Shown here: piece by piece, positions 10,215-18,960 of the stretch
Position numbering within the stretch: the stretch's first letter is position 1
Layout of the letters: each line of letters starts with the position of its first letter
Assembly (NCBI GenBank): GCA_965603125.1
Contig: CBFDBU010000004.1
Span: forward strand, 1-64,000
Direction of reading: 5' to 3'
Length of the DNA: 64,000 nucleotides
Origin: JAJRTA01 sp965603125
Lineage (GTDB): Bacteria; Zixibacteria; MSB-5A5; GN15; FEB-12
Made by a program: the position numbers and the translations under genes
Notes under the pieces: generated by a model
What the model saw: the letters and a program-made list of their open reading frames with translations, nothing else
Told to the model about the DNA's origin: nothing
The model's database searches: none

Positions 10215-10915
10215 CGCTTACCCTCCGGCGGAGGTGGAAAGTCGGGCAGGTTGTCGTCCCCATTATCATCCCCGTTGCCCCCGTCATCACCGCCTCCCGC
10301 GAGAACAGCCACCGCTCCAACCACGAGCGCGACACCCGCGCCTACGACCCACCATTTCTTGTACCACTTCTTGCCTTCGCCCGTATCGTCGGCGGCGGTC
10401 ACCCCGGCCGGGGGCGTTGCCGGTGCGACCTCAGGTTCTTCCTGCAATTCCTGCTCTTGTCGGACCCGGCTTTCCTCGGCCAGTTCCGCCAGAGCCATTT
10501 GCCTGGCCTCCTGCATCCAATCGAGGTATTCCGGATCGTCGATGTCAAGCTCACCGGGCAGCCCCGGTGACAGCCTCAAAGCGGCCTTCCCCGCCGTGAT
10601 CACTTCCGTCTTGATGAGTTCCGAATCCTCACCGAACAGGGCGTAATACTGAACTGCCGAAAGCAGGAACCAGGCCTCAGTTTCCTGCTCGGGGGTGAGG
10701 TTGCGACCTGCCAGGAAATCCTGCAGTTCCTGACGGGCGCACTCGTAATCCAGTTCCGTGAACGACACCCTGGCGTGTTTGATTGAAGGTTCTTCCCTGT
10801 TGTAAGCGCACGCAGTATCGGAAACTTGTCCGGCCGCTACAATTGTGCTGACGGGCAAATAGACAACCGCCACGCATACGGCTGCCACCCGCAGGAATCG
10901 GTATGAAAACAGCAT
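10211..10915 (-). CDS. Signal-peptide protein with C-terminal membrane anchor, kinase operon
   Basis: This 234-residue protein starts with a signal peptide (hydrophobic run in residues 8-28, ending IVAAG). The helical middle (about 45-140) has TPR-like spacing, with ARQELQDFL and AWFLLSAVQYY-type helices. A Glu/Gln-rich linker follows, then a basic stop KKWYKKWW and a transmembrane segment near residues 183-203, and an Asp/Gly/Pro-rich tail. GGAGG lies 5 nt before the ATG. It sits 21 bp after the kinase gene and overlaps the next gene by 4 bp. Tetratricopeptide-type helices beside a Ser/Thr kinase suggest a scaffold or substrate role; this is inference. No named family recognised. Confidence 0.8.
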   Translation of the reverse strand: MLFSYRFLRVAAVCVAVVYLPVSTIVAAGQVSDTACAYNREEPSIKHARVSFTELDYECARQELQDFLAGRNLTPEQETEAWFLLSAVQYYALFGEDSELIKTEVITAGKAALRLSPGLPGELDIDDPEYLDWMQEARQMALAELAEESRVRQEQELQEEPEVAPATPPAGVTAADDTGEGKKWYKKWWVVGAGVALVVGAVAVLAGGGDDGGNGDDNGDDNLPDFPPPPEGKR

Positions 10916-10936
10916 CTATCCTCCGTTTTGAAACGT

Positions 10937-12685
10937 CTATTGCTCAGACCAGTAGACCACCACCCGTGATAGTTTCCGGCCCGTCCATGATATGGCGCCA
11001 AAATCAAGCGTGGCGCCATCGCCTCTTACCAGTTCACGTTCGCCCGTCGGCCCGGGGCGTACCAGGAATGAATCAACCCGCGCCAGAGCTGCGCCGGCTC
11101 TGTTGGGGACAACCTCGAACGCCACCTGCCACCGGCCCAACAGCTTCTCCAGGGACCTGATCGGCACCCGCTCGTAATCGGCGGCGCGACCGTTGAAGCC
11201 GACGCGAAGCATGGCGTCCGTCAACCGCGGCGAAACGCCGATCTGGAAATTTACACTCTCGGCACTTGCGAAATGCTCGTTGAGGTCATACACCACCGTT
11301 GTATCTTTCTCAAGCCGGATTCGACTTTCGACAATGGGAAAATCGGGATGTACGACAGTAATGACATGGGGGCCGGATTCGAGAGACATCTCCATGCCCG
11401 GCGTCCTGGCAAGCCCGTCGACTAACAGGCTCATGTCACCAGGTGGAGCGACCTGCACGGTAAGCGCCGGCGGGGCCGCAACCGGCTCAGGTGCTTCGCC
11501 GTCATCAGCGCCTTCTGATATGGTGGCGGCTGGTTGTGTCGTTGTCGAGGGCTGCTGTTCGGGCCGACTCTCACCGGTTTCCGCGGGCTGATCACTTTCC
11601 GCCGACGCAGGTCGGGAATCTGCCGGCGGCTGTTCCCTGCCCTGCGGACTTACCGTTGCCGTCGGCCCCTCATCGAACACGGCCAACGGAGCGGACCCGG
11701 TGTCAACGATCGAGGCAGGAGTCTCCGCCGGGCGCTCGGTCTGCCATACCGGTATTCTGTCTCTCAGGAAATACACACCGAGCGCAACTACCACAACGGC
11801 TGCACCCGCTGCCACAAACGCCGGCCAGTTGCGGCGATGGACCTGCCGCAGGCGCTTGAGGTCCGCCTGCATCTCGTCAGCCGACGCATATCGCTGCTGC
11901 GGATCCGGGTGGGTGGCGTGCTTCAATACCCGCAGCAAAGGCCCGGACAGATTCTTGTCCATGGGGCCTCCCCACCATCGGAAGTCAGGATTGGAAGCAT
12001 CCCGGTACGGCAACTGCCCGGTCGCCAGGTAATACAGAGTAACGCCGAACTCGTAGATATCGCTCAGGAAAGGATTGTATCCTTTCTCATCCCGGTGACG
12101 TTCCGGCGCGGCAAACTGAGGCGTGAGAGCGCGATATCCCGTCTTGGTCATGGTGCCGCCGATCTGCTTGGCTATACCGAAGTCGATCAGGTAGACGTGA
12201 TCATTCCTGTCGATCATTATGTTGCTGGGCTTGATGTCGCGGTGGGCCACCTTTCTCATGTGAGCAAAAGCAAGCGCGTCCACAACTGTGCGTGAGATCG
12301 TGAGAAACATCGCTTCCGACAAGGGACCCCTGCGCTTGACGAGCCGCTCGCAGTCCTCACCGTCAATGAAGGGAGTGACGATGGCCCTGTCCTGGGGAAG
12401 AAAATCGACGATACCACACGTGTTGGGGTGATCCAGCAATGAGAGTATCTTGGCTTCCTTCTGGAATTTCTCGGCGTCGTGGTCTTTCTTGAGGAACTTG
12501 ACAACCACCCGCTGCTCGCGGAGCGAGACATTGTGACCCTCGTAGATGTCTCCAAACCCCCCGCTTCCGAGGTAACCGGTGATCATGTACTTGCCCGCCA
12601 GCGCCCAGCCGATTATGCCAAGGGGGTCGGCCCTGCGGTCATGCGAGTCCTCGCGCCAGGTATCGGTTCCGTTACTCTCCGGCAT
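10937..12685 (-). CDS. Transmembrane eukaryote-type Ser/Thr protein kinase
   Basis: A 582-residue PknB-type kinase. All key motifs are present: glycine loop GSGGFG (40-45), ATP-binding Lys63 in VVVKFLK, catalytic HRDIKPSN (148-155), DFG (168-170) and the APE-type motif AAPER (192-196). One membrane span follows at about 288-307. A long Pro/Thr/Glu-rich linker then leads to an extracytoplasmic domain near 430-500 that resembles PEGA repeats (GxHxITVxHPDFP). The N-terminal kinase would be cytoplasmic and the C-terminus outside. First gene of a three-gene operon with a membrane helper and a type IX cargo, so it may control surface-protein production or export. A promoter lies at 12714-12742. Confidence 0.93.
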   Translation of the reverse strand: MPESNGTDTWREDSHDRRADPLGIIGWALAGKYMITGYLGSGGFGDIYEGHNVSLREQRVVVKFLKKDHDAEKFQKEAKILSLLDHPNTCGIVDFLPQDRAIVTPFIDGEDCERLVKRRGPLSEAMFLTISRTVVDALAFAHMRKVAHRDIKPSNIMIDRNDHVYLIDFGIAKQIGGTMTKTGYRALTPQFAAPERHRDEKGYNPFLSDIYEFGVTLYYLATGQLPYRDASNPDFRWWGGPMDKNLSGPLLRVLKHATHPDPQQRYASADEMQADLKRLRQVHRRNWPAFVAAGAAVVVVALGVYFLRDRIPVWQTERPAETPASIVDTGSAPLAVFDEGPTATVSPQGREQPPADSRPASAESDQPAETGESRPEQQPSTTTQPAATISEGADDGEAPEPVAAPPALTVQVAPPGDMSLLVDGLARTPGMEMSLESGPHVITVVHPDFPIVESRIRLEKDTTVVYDLNEHFASAESVNFQIGVSPRLTDAMLRVGFNGRAADYERVPIRSLEKLLGRWQVAFEVVPNRAGAALARVDSFLVRPGPTGERELVRGDGATLDFGAISWTGRKLSRVVVYWSEQ

Positions 12686-12713
12686 ATCTCACTCTTGAAA
12701 TGTTGTCGGTCTA

Positions 12714-12742
12714 AGTATGCCAGGACTGACGGCGGCTGTCAA
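12714..12742 (-). promoter_or_regulatory. Promoter of the kinase operon
   Basis: Minus strand TTGACA (12742-12737), 17-bp spacer, CATACT (12719-12714). The predicted start near 12707 gives a leader of about 20 nt to the ATG at 12685. Confidence 0.7.
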
Positions 12743-12799
12743 GCTTGGAAAAACGGGGCCGGAAAGCCCGCCAGCCAGCGGTGTCGGAACCCGACGGCG

Positions 12800-12838
12800 A
12801 AATATAAAAAACACCTCTCCGGTGGGCACCGGAGAGGT
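12800..12838 (-). terminator. Intrinsic terminator of small-RNA copy A
   Basis: An 11-bp perfect stem (ACCTCTCCGGT / ACCGGAGAGGT) with a 4-nt loop is followed on the minus strand by GTTTTTTATATT. On the plus strand the hairpin lacks a T-tract. Confidence 0.8.
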
Positions 12839-12895
12839 ATAGGGCAAAATAGACACTGGACATACCGGGGGAGGGAGGATACGGTGATGTCCGCC
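12800..12895 (-). ncRNA. Putative small RNA, repeat copy A
   Basis: On the minus strand a promoter (TTGACT 12930-12925, 17 bp, CATCTT 12907-12902) is followed about 60 nt downstream by a strong intrinsic terminator. The terminator stem pairs 12813-12823 with 12828-12838 (11 bp, loop of 4) and is followed by six Ts. The predicted transcript is about 90 nt. The same unit recurs at 13849-13973. Conservation covers promoter, body and terminator, and the frames inside show no sensible protein, so a small RNA fits better than a gene. Function unknown. Confidence 0.5.
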
Positions 12896-12901
12896 ACTAC
12901 C

Positions 12902-12930
12902 AAGATGCAACAAGCAGCAAGAAAAGTCAA
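12902..12930 (-). promoter_or_regulatory. Promoter of small-RNA repeat copy A
   Basis: TTGACT, 17 bp, CATCTT on the minus strand. The -10 resembles those of the DinB (CATATT) and rpsU (GATATT) promoters in this window. The element is conserved in copy B. Confidence 0.55.
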
Positions 12931-12979
12931 GACGAATCTTGCGCTGCCCACAACCGCCACATGGGAAACGGGGAAATCC

Positions 12980-13008
12980 TTGACAGTTCGAGGAGATTCT
13001 TGCATATT
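12980..13008 (+). promoter_or_regulatory. Promoter of the DinB-fold gene
   Basis: TTGACA (12980-12985), 17 bp, CATATT (13003-13008). The predicted start near 13015 leaves a leader of about 85 nt before the GTG at 13100. Confidence 0.65.
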
Positions 13009-13099
13009 CAAAACACTGAGAGGGACAAACCGTGTTTTTTCAGCCCTTATAGGGGAAATCTTGTATACACTCTTTCTCGAGACCTGAAAGGAGACCACG

Positions 13100-13555
13100 G
13101 TGTCAATTGTCAACGATCTGAAGAGAACCCATGAGAACCTGCAGAACGCGATTAATGGTCTGACTACCAGAGAATTAGAGGCTCGCCATTCCATTGGTGA
13201 TTGGTCGGTAAAGGATGTTTTAGTGCATATGGCAATGTGGGATGGCGAGGTCTTGAAAAACCTGGCCCTGTGGCGTTCCGGGAGTCAGGTAGACTGGTCC
13301 TACGTCAAAGATCGCAAGGCCATCCTGAAATTCAACGACTTCTGGATCAACAACCTCAAGCATCTATCCGCGAGAAAGGTCATTCAGATGCTCAACAGTA
13401 TCCACGGGGCCATTATTGCCGATCTCTCCACATCTGTCGGACCGCATCGCGAAAAGCGGCGGAGCATTCCAAAGTGGCTGCGCCAGATCACCGTAGATCA
13501 CAATAAGCACCATATCAAAAAGATCCAAGCCTACAGAGAATCGGTGGGTAAATAG
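13100..13555 (+). CDS. DinB/DfsB-like four-helix-bundle protein
   Basis: A 151-residue protein with a GTG start; AAAGGAG is well placed upstream. The pattern fits the DinB/YfiT-like superfamily. It opens with a long helix (VNDLKRTHENLQNAI), followed by the typical GDWSVKDVLVHMAMWDGE, in which His and Glu would be metal ligands, and ends with DHNKHHIKK, the usual C-terminal His-rich helix. Relatives include metal-dependent thiol (bacillithiol or mycothiol) S-transferases and damage-inducible proteins of unknown chemistry; the substrate cannot be told here. It stands alone between two copies of the small-RNA repeat. Confidence 0.8.
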   Translation: MSIVNDLKRTHENLQNAINGLTTRELEARHSIGDWSVKDVLVHMAMWDGEVLKNLALWRSGSQVDWSYVKDRKAILKFNDFWINNLKHLSARKVIQMLNSIHGAIIADLSTSVGPHREKRRSIPKWLRQITVDHNKHHIKKIQAYRESVGK

Positions 13556-13705
13556 GACCTTCCCGGCGGCACACCGTTCATGGTGGGATTCTACATCTGG
13601 GAAATGACGTTTACTGCAGTTTTCGTTCTCAGGCCACCGGTCGGGTGTAAACGCCGGAGTAAGAGTGTACCGAGTGGCGGTCGAAAAGTGTTCTCTTTGA
13701 CGGTG

Positions 13706-13737
13706 ATGTCCGGCACTACCAAGATGCAACAAACCAC
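13706..13737 (-). repeat. Partial third copy of the small-RNA repeat
   Basis: The core that carries the -10 and first transcribed bases in copies A and B is present here with one or two changes. The -35 is degenerate (TCTACA) and the terminator is missing. It looks like a decayed or truncated copy. Confidence 0.6.
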
Positions 13738-13848
13738 ACGCCCTGTAGAAAACGCTCCACAAGCAAACAGGGCCGTCCGACAACGCACTGGTACAAGACG
13801 GGGCCGGAAATATCGCGAACGAGCGGTGTCGGAATCCGGCGCCGAAAC

Positions 13849-13938
13849 ATAAAACACCTCTCCGGTGGGCACCGGAGAGGTATAGGGCAAAATAGACACC
13901 AGACATACCGGGGGAGGGAGGATACGGTGATGTCCGGC
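13849..13938 (-). ncRNA. Putative small RNA, repeat copy B
   Basis: Second full copy of the unit at 12800-12930. The promoter is TTGACT (13973-13968), 17 bp, CATCTT (13950-13945). The terminator stem pairs 13856-13866 with 13871-13881 and is followed by GTTTT. Homology with copy A continues past the terminator to about 13800, about 170 bp in all. Function unknown. Confidence 0.5.
13851..13881 (-). terminator. Intrinsic terminator of small-RNA copy B
   Basis: The same 11-bp stem and GGGC/GCCC loop as copy A, followed by a shorter tract of four Ts on the minus strand. Confidence 0.7.
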
Positions 13939-13944
13939 ATTACC

Positions 13945-13973
13945 AAGATGCAACAGGCTGCAAGAAAAGTCAA
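13945..13973 (-). promoter_or_regulatory. Promoter of small-RNA repeat copy B
   Basis: Minus strand TTGACT, 17 bp, CATCTT, identical to the elements of copy A. Confidence 0.55.
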
Positions 13974-14030
13974 GACGAATTTTACGCAATACCGCAGAAG
14001 TCCGCTAAAGGGCGTGAATGCGCTTTCCCG

Positions 14031-14059
14031 TTGGCAAAACGTGTAAACAAAGGTATACT
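14031..14059 (+). promoter_or_regulatory. Promoter of the FG-GAP/dockerin gene
   Basis: TTGGCA (14031-14036), 17 bp, TATACT (14054-14059). The reading frame stays open upstream through this promoter, which argues that the true start is the ATG at 14106 and not an upstream TTG. Confidence 0.75.
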
Positions 14060-14105
14060 ATATATGGTGAGTTTTTATATAAACACGCTTAGGAGGAAAA
14101 ACCAT

Positions 14106-16856
14106 ATGAAGAGGCTACTGCTGACAGGACTGGTGGCTCTTTGCGCCGTGACTACTTTAATGCCGGTGCATGCGGTCGCACAAGTGTTGCTGGACGAAGA
14201 TTTTGACAGTTATTCCCCGGGAGGTTTCCCGGTGGGATGGACCCAGGTCTACTCGGGTGCAGGATGGCAATACCAGGTCGTAACAGACGAACAGTTCTCA
14301 TCCCCGCCGAACAGCTTCACGATGAGAGGTTTACCGTCGAATTCGGCCGTAATCGAGCATGAGTTTACAAGCCCGCCGGCAACGATAGAATGCCGCGCCA
14401 TGATGAGAGTAAAGGACGGTTCCGCTACCGCTTCCATTGCGGAATTGAGCCTCTGGAATGGGGACGAAGGCAGTTGGGGAGTCTACTACTGTCGGATCAT
14501 GTTCGACGACACCGCCATTTCTTTGTCATCATCGGGGTTTAACCACTACCTGATGAACTACCAAAGGAACCGATGGTATGACGTGAAAGTCGAGTATGAC
14601 GCCAACCAAAGAGAAGCTTCAGTGTGGATAGACGGCGTGCTGATGGCCTTCAGCCTGCCCTTGTATGACAGCGGATTAGGCTACAAAGCCGTGGCCCTGT
14701 GTGCCGGCCACGGGGGCATTCAGTGCTATTTCGACGACATTCTATGCAGGGGGATTTCACGCCCCTGGGCCAGAATCACTCTGGACGACGTGACCGGCCT
14801 CAACCCGGATAATTCCGTAAATGCCGACAGTACCGTTCGCTTCACGTTTCGCCTGACCTACGCTCCCGGCGACGGAAGCCGTATTAACGGCTCAACAAAC
14901 GGTTTCCAGGTTTACACGAAACAGAGTATGGCGAGCCCGGGAACGCCCGGCTTCTTCGACCCGATTAGTTATGACAAGCTGCCGGTATCCCCGAGCTGGA
15001 GTTCTATGTATGATGGCTCTGGCGGTATTATCTTCGACCCCCGTGGCATCGATGGCTTAGGCGCCGATACGATCGGTTTTGGAGGGTATGCTAACTTTAG
15101 CGGTATCCCGGACGGATTCAGCCAGCAGGTTTGGTGGGTTGAGACCACCCCTCGCCAAGGTAATGACACGTTGTGCGTCGATTCCTGCTTTTACCCGCCG
15201 AGTGGCTTCTGGCAATGGAATACGACCCGGGTCACCACCGCGCCCGCCTGGGGCGGCCCGTATTGTTTTGAAATAGTCTGCTGCGCGAAGGTTGACGACG
15301 TCATCCCCGACGCCAATTCAGTGGGTGTCGATATCGACCTTGCATCTACCTCCGGTGTGACCGAGATAGCCACAACGCCCGACCTGGATTTTGGCACCGT
15401 AGATGCCAACGCGTACAAGGTCTGTGGCAGCTACGGCAGTTACTATTCCGGGAGTATCGTGGGGGCGACGTTCAACCCCAATGATGACTTTTTCTACGGC
15501 GAAGTAGTCACCGTCACGATGACCAACCAGGCTCAGTGCCCAGGCGGCCGGCCCTTTGTTGGCTATTCCTGGCAGTTCACCTGTGAGGTTGACCCCAACA
15601 GCCCGGGGACGTTTGTGGCTCAGCCGCCCGAGGGCGTAGGATACCAGCCCCTGTCCGTCATCGCAGCCGATCTGAATGGCGATGGTGACCTTGATCTGGC
15701 GGTAGCCAACTACGGTAACAACAATGTCTCGATCCTGCTGGGGAACGGTGACGGTTCCTTTGCGGCTCAGCCGCCCGTGGGCGTCGGAACAGAACCCCGC
15801 TCTGTCATCGCAGCCGATCTGAATGGCGATGGTGACCTTGATCTGGCGGTAGCCAACTGGGGTAACAACAATGTCTCGATCCTGCTGGGGAACGGTGACG
15901 GTTCTTTTGCGGCTCAGCCGCCTGTGGACGTCGGAACGGCACCCCTGTCCCTCATCGCAGCCGATCTGGATGGGGATGGTGACCTTGATCTGGCGGTAGT
16001 CAACAACTGGTCCCTTAATGTTTCGATCCTGCTGGGGAACGGTGACGGGTCTTTTACGGCTCAGCCGCCTGTGGCCGTTGGTTATGATCCTTACTCTCTC
16101 ATCGCAGCCGATCTAGATGGGGATGGTAACCTTGATCTGGCGGTAACCATCTTCTTTGGCGGTTATGTTTCGATCCTGCTGGGGAACGGTGACGGTTCTT
16201 TTTCGGCTCAGCCGTCCGTGGGCGTAGGACATGGGCCTTGGGGCCTTGCCGCAGCCGATCTGGATGGGGACGGTGACCTTGATCTGGCGGTGGCCAACTA
16301 CAATGACGATTATGTTTCGATCCTGCTCGGGAACGGTGACGGGTCTTTTTCAGGTCATCAGTCCGTGTTCGTCGGAGATGAACCCTCTTCCGTCATCGCA
16401 GCCGATCTGGATGGGGACGGTGACCTTGATCTAGCGGTAACCAACTACAATGACGATAATGTTTCGATCCTGCTTGGGAACGGTGACGGTTCTTTTACTG
16501 CTCAGCCGCCTATGGCTGTCGGAGGTGCACCCTACTCTGTCATCGCGGCCGATCTAGATGGCGATGGTGACCTTGATCTGGCGGTAACCAACTACTATGA
16601 CGCTAATGTCTCTATCCTGCTGAACTCTGCCGGCTGCTGCAACTTCCGTGGCGATGTCGACCACAGTGGCGTTCCACCAGTGGACATTGCTGATCTGGTT
16701 TACCTGGTGGACTTTATGTTCAACCAAGGGCCGCCGCCGGTGTGTTTTGAAGAAGGTGACATTGACGGCAGCGGAGTGGCTCCGATAGACATTGCCGATT
16801 TGGTCTATCTCGTTGACTTCATGTTCAACAGTGGTCCCGCCCCGCCGCCATGCTAA
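14106..16856 (+). CDS. Secreted FG-GAP (VCBS) repeat protein with dockerin-like tail
   Basis: A 916-residue protein; the ATG at 14106 follows AGGAGG and the signal peptide (MKRLLLTGLVALCAV, cut after VAQ) begins there. Domains in order: a concanavalin-like jelly-roll domain (about 30-210, opening LLDEDFDSY); a beta domain opening ARITLDDVTGLNPD; and seven FG-GAP repeats of 49 residues, each with a calcium-type loop (DLDGDGDLDLAV) and VSILLGNGDGSF, forming a beta-propeller. The last 75 residues hold two dockerin-like units (GDVDHSG and GDIDGSG, each followed by DIADLVYLVDFMFN). The dockerin-like tail suggests docking to a partner or to the surface in a calcium-dependent way. It is monocistronic with its own promoter. 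The ligand is unknown. Confidence 0.92.
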   Translation: MKRLLLTGLVALCAVTTLMPVHAVAQVLLDEDFDSYSPGGFPVGWTQVYSGAGWQYQVVTDEQFSSPPNSFTMRGLPSNSAVIEHEFTSPPATIECRAMMRVKDGSATASIAELSLWNGDEGSWGVYYCRIMFDDTAISLSSSGFNHYLMNYQRNRWYDVKVEYDANQREASVWIDGVLMAFSLPLYDSGLGYKAVALCAGHGGIQCYFDDILCRGISRPWARITLDDVTGLNPDNSVNADSTVRFTFRLTYAPGDGSRINGSTNGFQVYTKQSMASPGTPGFFDPISYDKLPVSPSWSSMYDGSGGIIFDPRGIDGLGADTIGFGGYANFSGIPDGFSQQVWWVETTPRQGNDTLCVDSCFYPPSGFWQWNTTRVTTAPAWGGPYCFEIVCCAKVDDVIPDANSVGVDIDLASTSGVTEIATTPDLDFGTVDANAYKVCGSYGSYYSGSIVGATFNPNDDFFYGEVVTVTMTNQAQCPGGRPFVGYSWQFTCEVDPNSPGTFVAQPPEGVGYQPLSVIAADLNGDGDLDLAVANYGNNNVSILLGNGDGSFAAQPPVGVGTEPRSVIAADLNGDGDLDLAVANWGNNNVSILLGNGDGSFAAQPPVDVGTAPLSLIAADLDGDGDLDLAVVNNWSLNVSILLGNGDGSFTAQPPVAVGYDPYSLIAADLDGDGNLDLAVTIFFGGYVSILLGNGDGSFSAQPSVGVGHGPWGLAAADLDGDGDLDLAVANYNDDYVSILLGNGDGSFSGHQSVFVGDEPSSVIAADLDGDGDLDLAVTNYNDDNVSILLGNGDGSFTAQPPMAVGGAPYSVIAADLDGDGDLDLAVTNYYDANVSILLNSAGCCNFRGDVDHSGVPPVDIADLVYLVDFMFNQGPPPVCFEEGDIDGSGVAPIDIADLVYLVDFMFNSGPAPPPC
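15610..16630 (+). repeat. Seven 147-bp tandem repeats encoding FG-GAP blades
   Basis: Near-identical 147-bp units encode the propeller blades. Adjacent units around 15657 and 15804 are almost identical at DNA level, which points to recent expansion or gene conversion and makes copy number prone to assembly error. Confidence 0.85.
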
Positions 16857-17131
16857 CAGACAGCGTCGCCGCGGCTGTTGATTGCATAGGCCTGGTGTCC
16901 CGCTGACGGTGAGGCCCTGCTTCGAGCTTAGATCAAATCCGCGCAACGGCGAAACAGGGATCGAGCGAACTGACGGGGCCGAGGTATGTATGGCACCTTT
17001 TTCCTTGCTCTGGTCTGGGCGATTACCAATATTACCGACCGTCGTGTAATTGGCACACCTTGATGTCAAGGCGGGTGCTACTGTTGCACGCGGTTGTATA
17101 AGCTGTGTATGATGAATTGAAGGAGCGATTC

Positions 17132-18949
17132 ATGCCTCGACCTGTGAGCTTTGTCACGTTGTCTGTGCTGGTGATCTCTGTCCTCGTCCTTTCTTCCTGT
17201 GGTGACGACGACTCGCCAACGGAACCCACTGATTCGCGGCCCGGTCTGCATTGGAACGCGAGATACTCGGGCACCACCAACTACCTGATAGATGTCGCCT
17301 GGTCGGAAGATTCCTCGAAATATGCGGTAGTAGGGGCCAATGGGACGATACTGCTGTCAAGCGACGGGATCTGCTGGTCTCAGCAAACCTCTACAACCGA
17401 CAAATACCTCTTCGGTGTAACCTGGACCGGTGATCAGTTTGTGGCGGTTGGGGACAGCGGCACGGTTCTGACTTCTCCGGACGGCGGAACGTGGACGCAG
17501 GTGGACCCCGACGTTGTCGAGATGGGATCGGCGTTCCTGTACGGGGTGACCGCTTCCACAAACCTGATCGTAGCCGTGGGACAGGACGGCGCGATACGGA
17601 CTTCTGTCGATGGCACGACCTGGTCCCGCCCGGATACACTCTACATCACTGCTTTCATGTATGGTGTAACCTGGTCGGAAGATTCGGCGAAGTTCGTGGC
17701 GGTGGGTTCTTCGGGAACGATAGTGACTTCAACCAACGGCAACGTGTGGGAAACTCAGGAGAGCGGCACCAGCGTCAGCCTGCTTGACGTCACGTGGGCC
17801 AACGGACAGTACGTCGCGGTCGGCCAGGATGGGACGATCCTCACCTCAAGCAACGCCGAGGACTGGACGGTTCAGGAATCCCGGCTGCGGGTGTTTCTGT
17901 ATGGGGTAGCCGGATCGGACAACGGATTTGCAGCTGTAGGCGAGCATGGCATAATCCTTGAATCCCCGAATGGCGAGGTCTGGACACTTCGGCAGCACGG
18001 TATCAGCGATCACCTGCGCACCGTCGTATGGTCGCCCGGCCGGCAACGCTACGTGGCGGCGGGCCTTTCTGAGACGATTGTCACTTCCCCTGACGGCGTC
18101 ACCTGGACAGCCCGGGTAAAGGGCATGGAGATTGACTTGAACGACGTCACCTGCCGCACCGGTTCGGACACGCTCTGCCTGGCGGTGGGATCGCGCGGAA
18201 CCATTCTGGCCTCACCGAACGGTGAGACCTGGAGCCTGCGCCTCTCCGGCATGGACAACACCTTGCGTGGAATAACACACCGACCCGGTTCCGGCGATCC
18301 TCTGTTTGTGGCCATCGGTGATTCGATACTGTATTCTGCTGACGGGGCAGCCTGGCACGTATGTGAGCACGCGCCGACGTACGGTGACCTGCAGAGTATT
18401 ATCGCCTCGCCGTCCACGTTCGTCGCGGTGGGACGAAGCGGGACGATTGTATACTCGACCGACGGCCGGACCTGGGTTGCACCTGCCGGTGATCGCGTGA
18501 CGACCGAACACCTTTACGACATCACCTGGTCGGGCACTCATTATGTGGCTGTAGGTGACACCGGAACCGTGGTGACATCCGAGGACGGCGAAAGCTGGAC
18601 AGCCATCACACGGCCGGGCATGCGCTCCCTGCGAGGTGTCAGTTGGATCGACACTATCTTTGTGGCCGTGGGACTGGGGGGGATCATCCTGACGTCACCG
18701 GACGGCGTTGACTGGACGGAAGCCCTCTGGGATATTCCAGACGAGAGCAAGACCGAACTCAAGAGCGTGGCCGGATCGGGCGACGTCTATGTGGCGGTGG
18801 GCGGAAATCGCAAAATCGTGGTCTCCACCGACGGTGTCAACTGGAGCACTGCGTACGGCAGTTCGAGCGGGTCGCTTGGCGCCGTGATATGGACAGGGCA
18901 GCGCTTTATCTCGGTAGGCGAGGCGCTGGCCATCTTCACATCGCCGTAG
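17132..18949 (+). CDS. Lipoprotein with 13-14 beta-propeller repeats (Ycf48/sialidase-like)
   Basis: A 605-residue protein with its start at the ATG after AAGGAG. It has a lipoprotein signal with lipobox LSSC (Cys23), followed by an Asp-rich GDDDS that may affect sorting. The rest consists of about 13 full repeats of roughly 43 residues plus one partial repeat, with the consensus [FY]VAVGxxGTIxTSxDGxxW. This matches Ycf48/photosynthesis-assembly and BNR-type propellers, common in secreted proteins of uncultured bacteria. No catalytic residues are evident. A possible promoter (TTGCAC, 18 bp, TATGAT at 17108-17113) would leave a short leader. It converges on the next gene with only 11 bp between them. 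Confidence 0.88.
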   Translation: MPRPVSFVTLSVLVISVLVLSSCGDDDSPTEPTDSRPGLHWNARYSGTTNYLIDVAWSEDSSKYAVVGANGTILLSSDGICWSQQTSTTDKYLFGVTWTGDQFVAVGDSGTVLTSPDGGTWTQVDPDVVEMGSAFLYGVTASTNLIVAVGQDGAIRTSVDGTTWSRPDTLYITAFMYGVTWSEDSAKFVAVGSSGTIVTSTNGNVWETQESGTSVSLLDVTWANGQYVAVGQDGTILTSSNAEDWTVQESRLRVFLYGVAGSDNGFAAVGEHGIILESPNGEVWTLRQHGISDHLRTVVWSPGRQRYVAAGLSETIVTSPDGVTWTARVKGMEIDLNDVTCRTGSDTLCLAVGSRGTILASPNGETWSLRLSGMDNTLRGITHRPGSGDPLFVAIGDSILYSADGAAWHVCEHAPTYGDLQSIIASPSTFVAVGRSGTIVYSTDGRTWVAPAGDRVTTEHLYDITWSGTHYVAVGDTGTVVTSEDGESWTAITRPGMRSLRGVSWIDTIFVAVGLGGIILTSPDGVDWTEALWDIPDESKTELKSVAGSGDVYVAVGGNRKIVVSTDGVNWSTAYGSSSGSLGAVIWTGQRFISVGEALAIFTSP

Positions 18950-18960
18950 ACCCGAGAGGC

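Noticed and set aside
12739..13194. Minus-strand open frames through the small-RNA repeat
   Set aside because: Two overlapping frames stay open in both copies, no binding site is seen, and conservation follows promoter and terminator rather than codon positions.
14031..14105. Longer N-terminus of the FG-GAP protein from an upstream TTG
   Set aside because: This stretch contains the TTGGCA-17-TATACT promoter, and the signal peptide and AGGAGG site fit the ATG at 14106.
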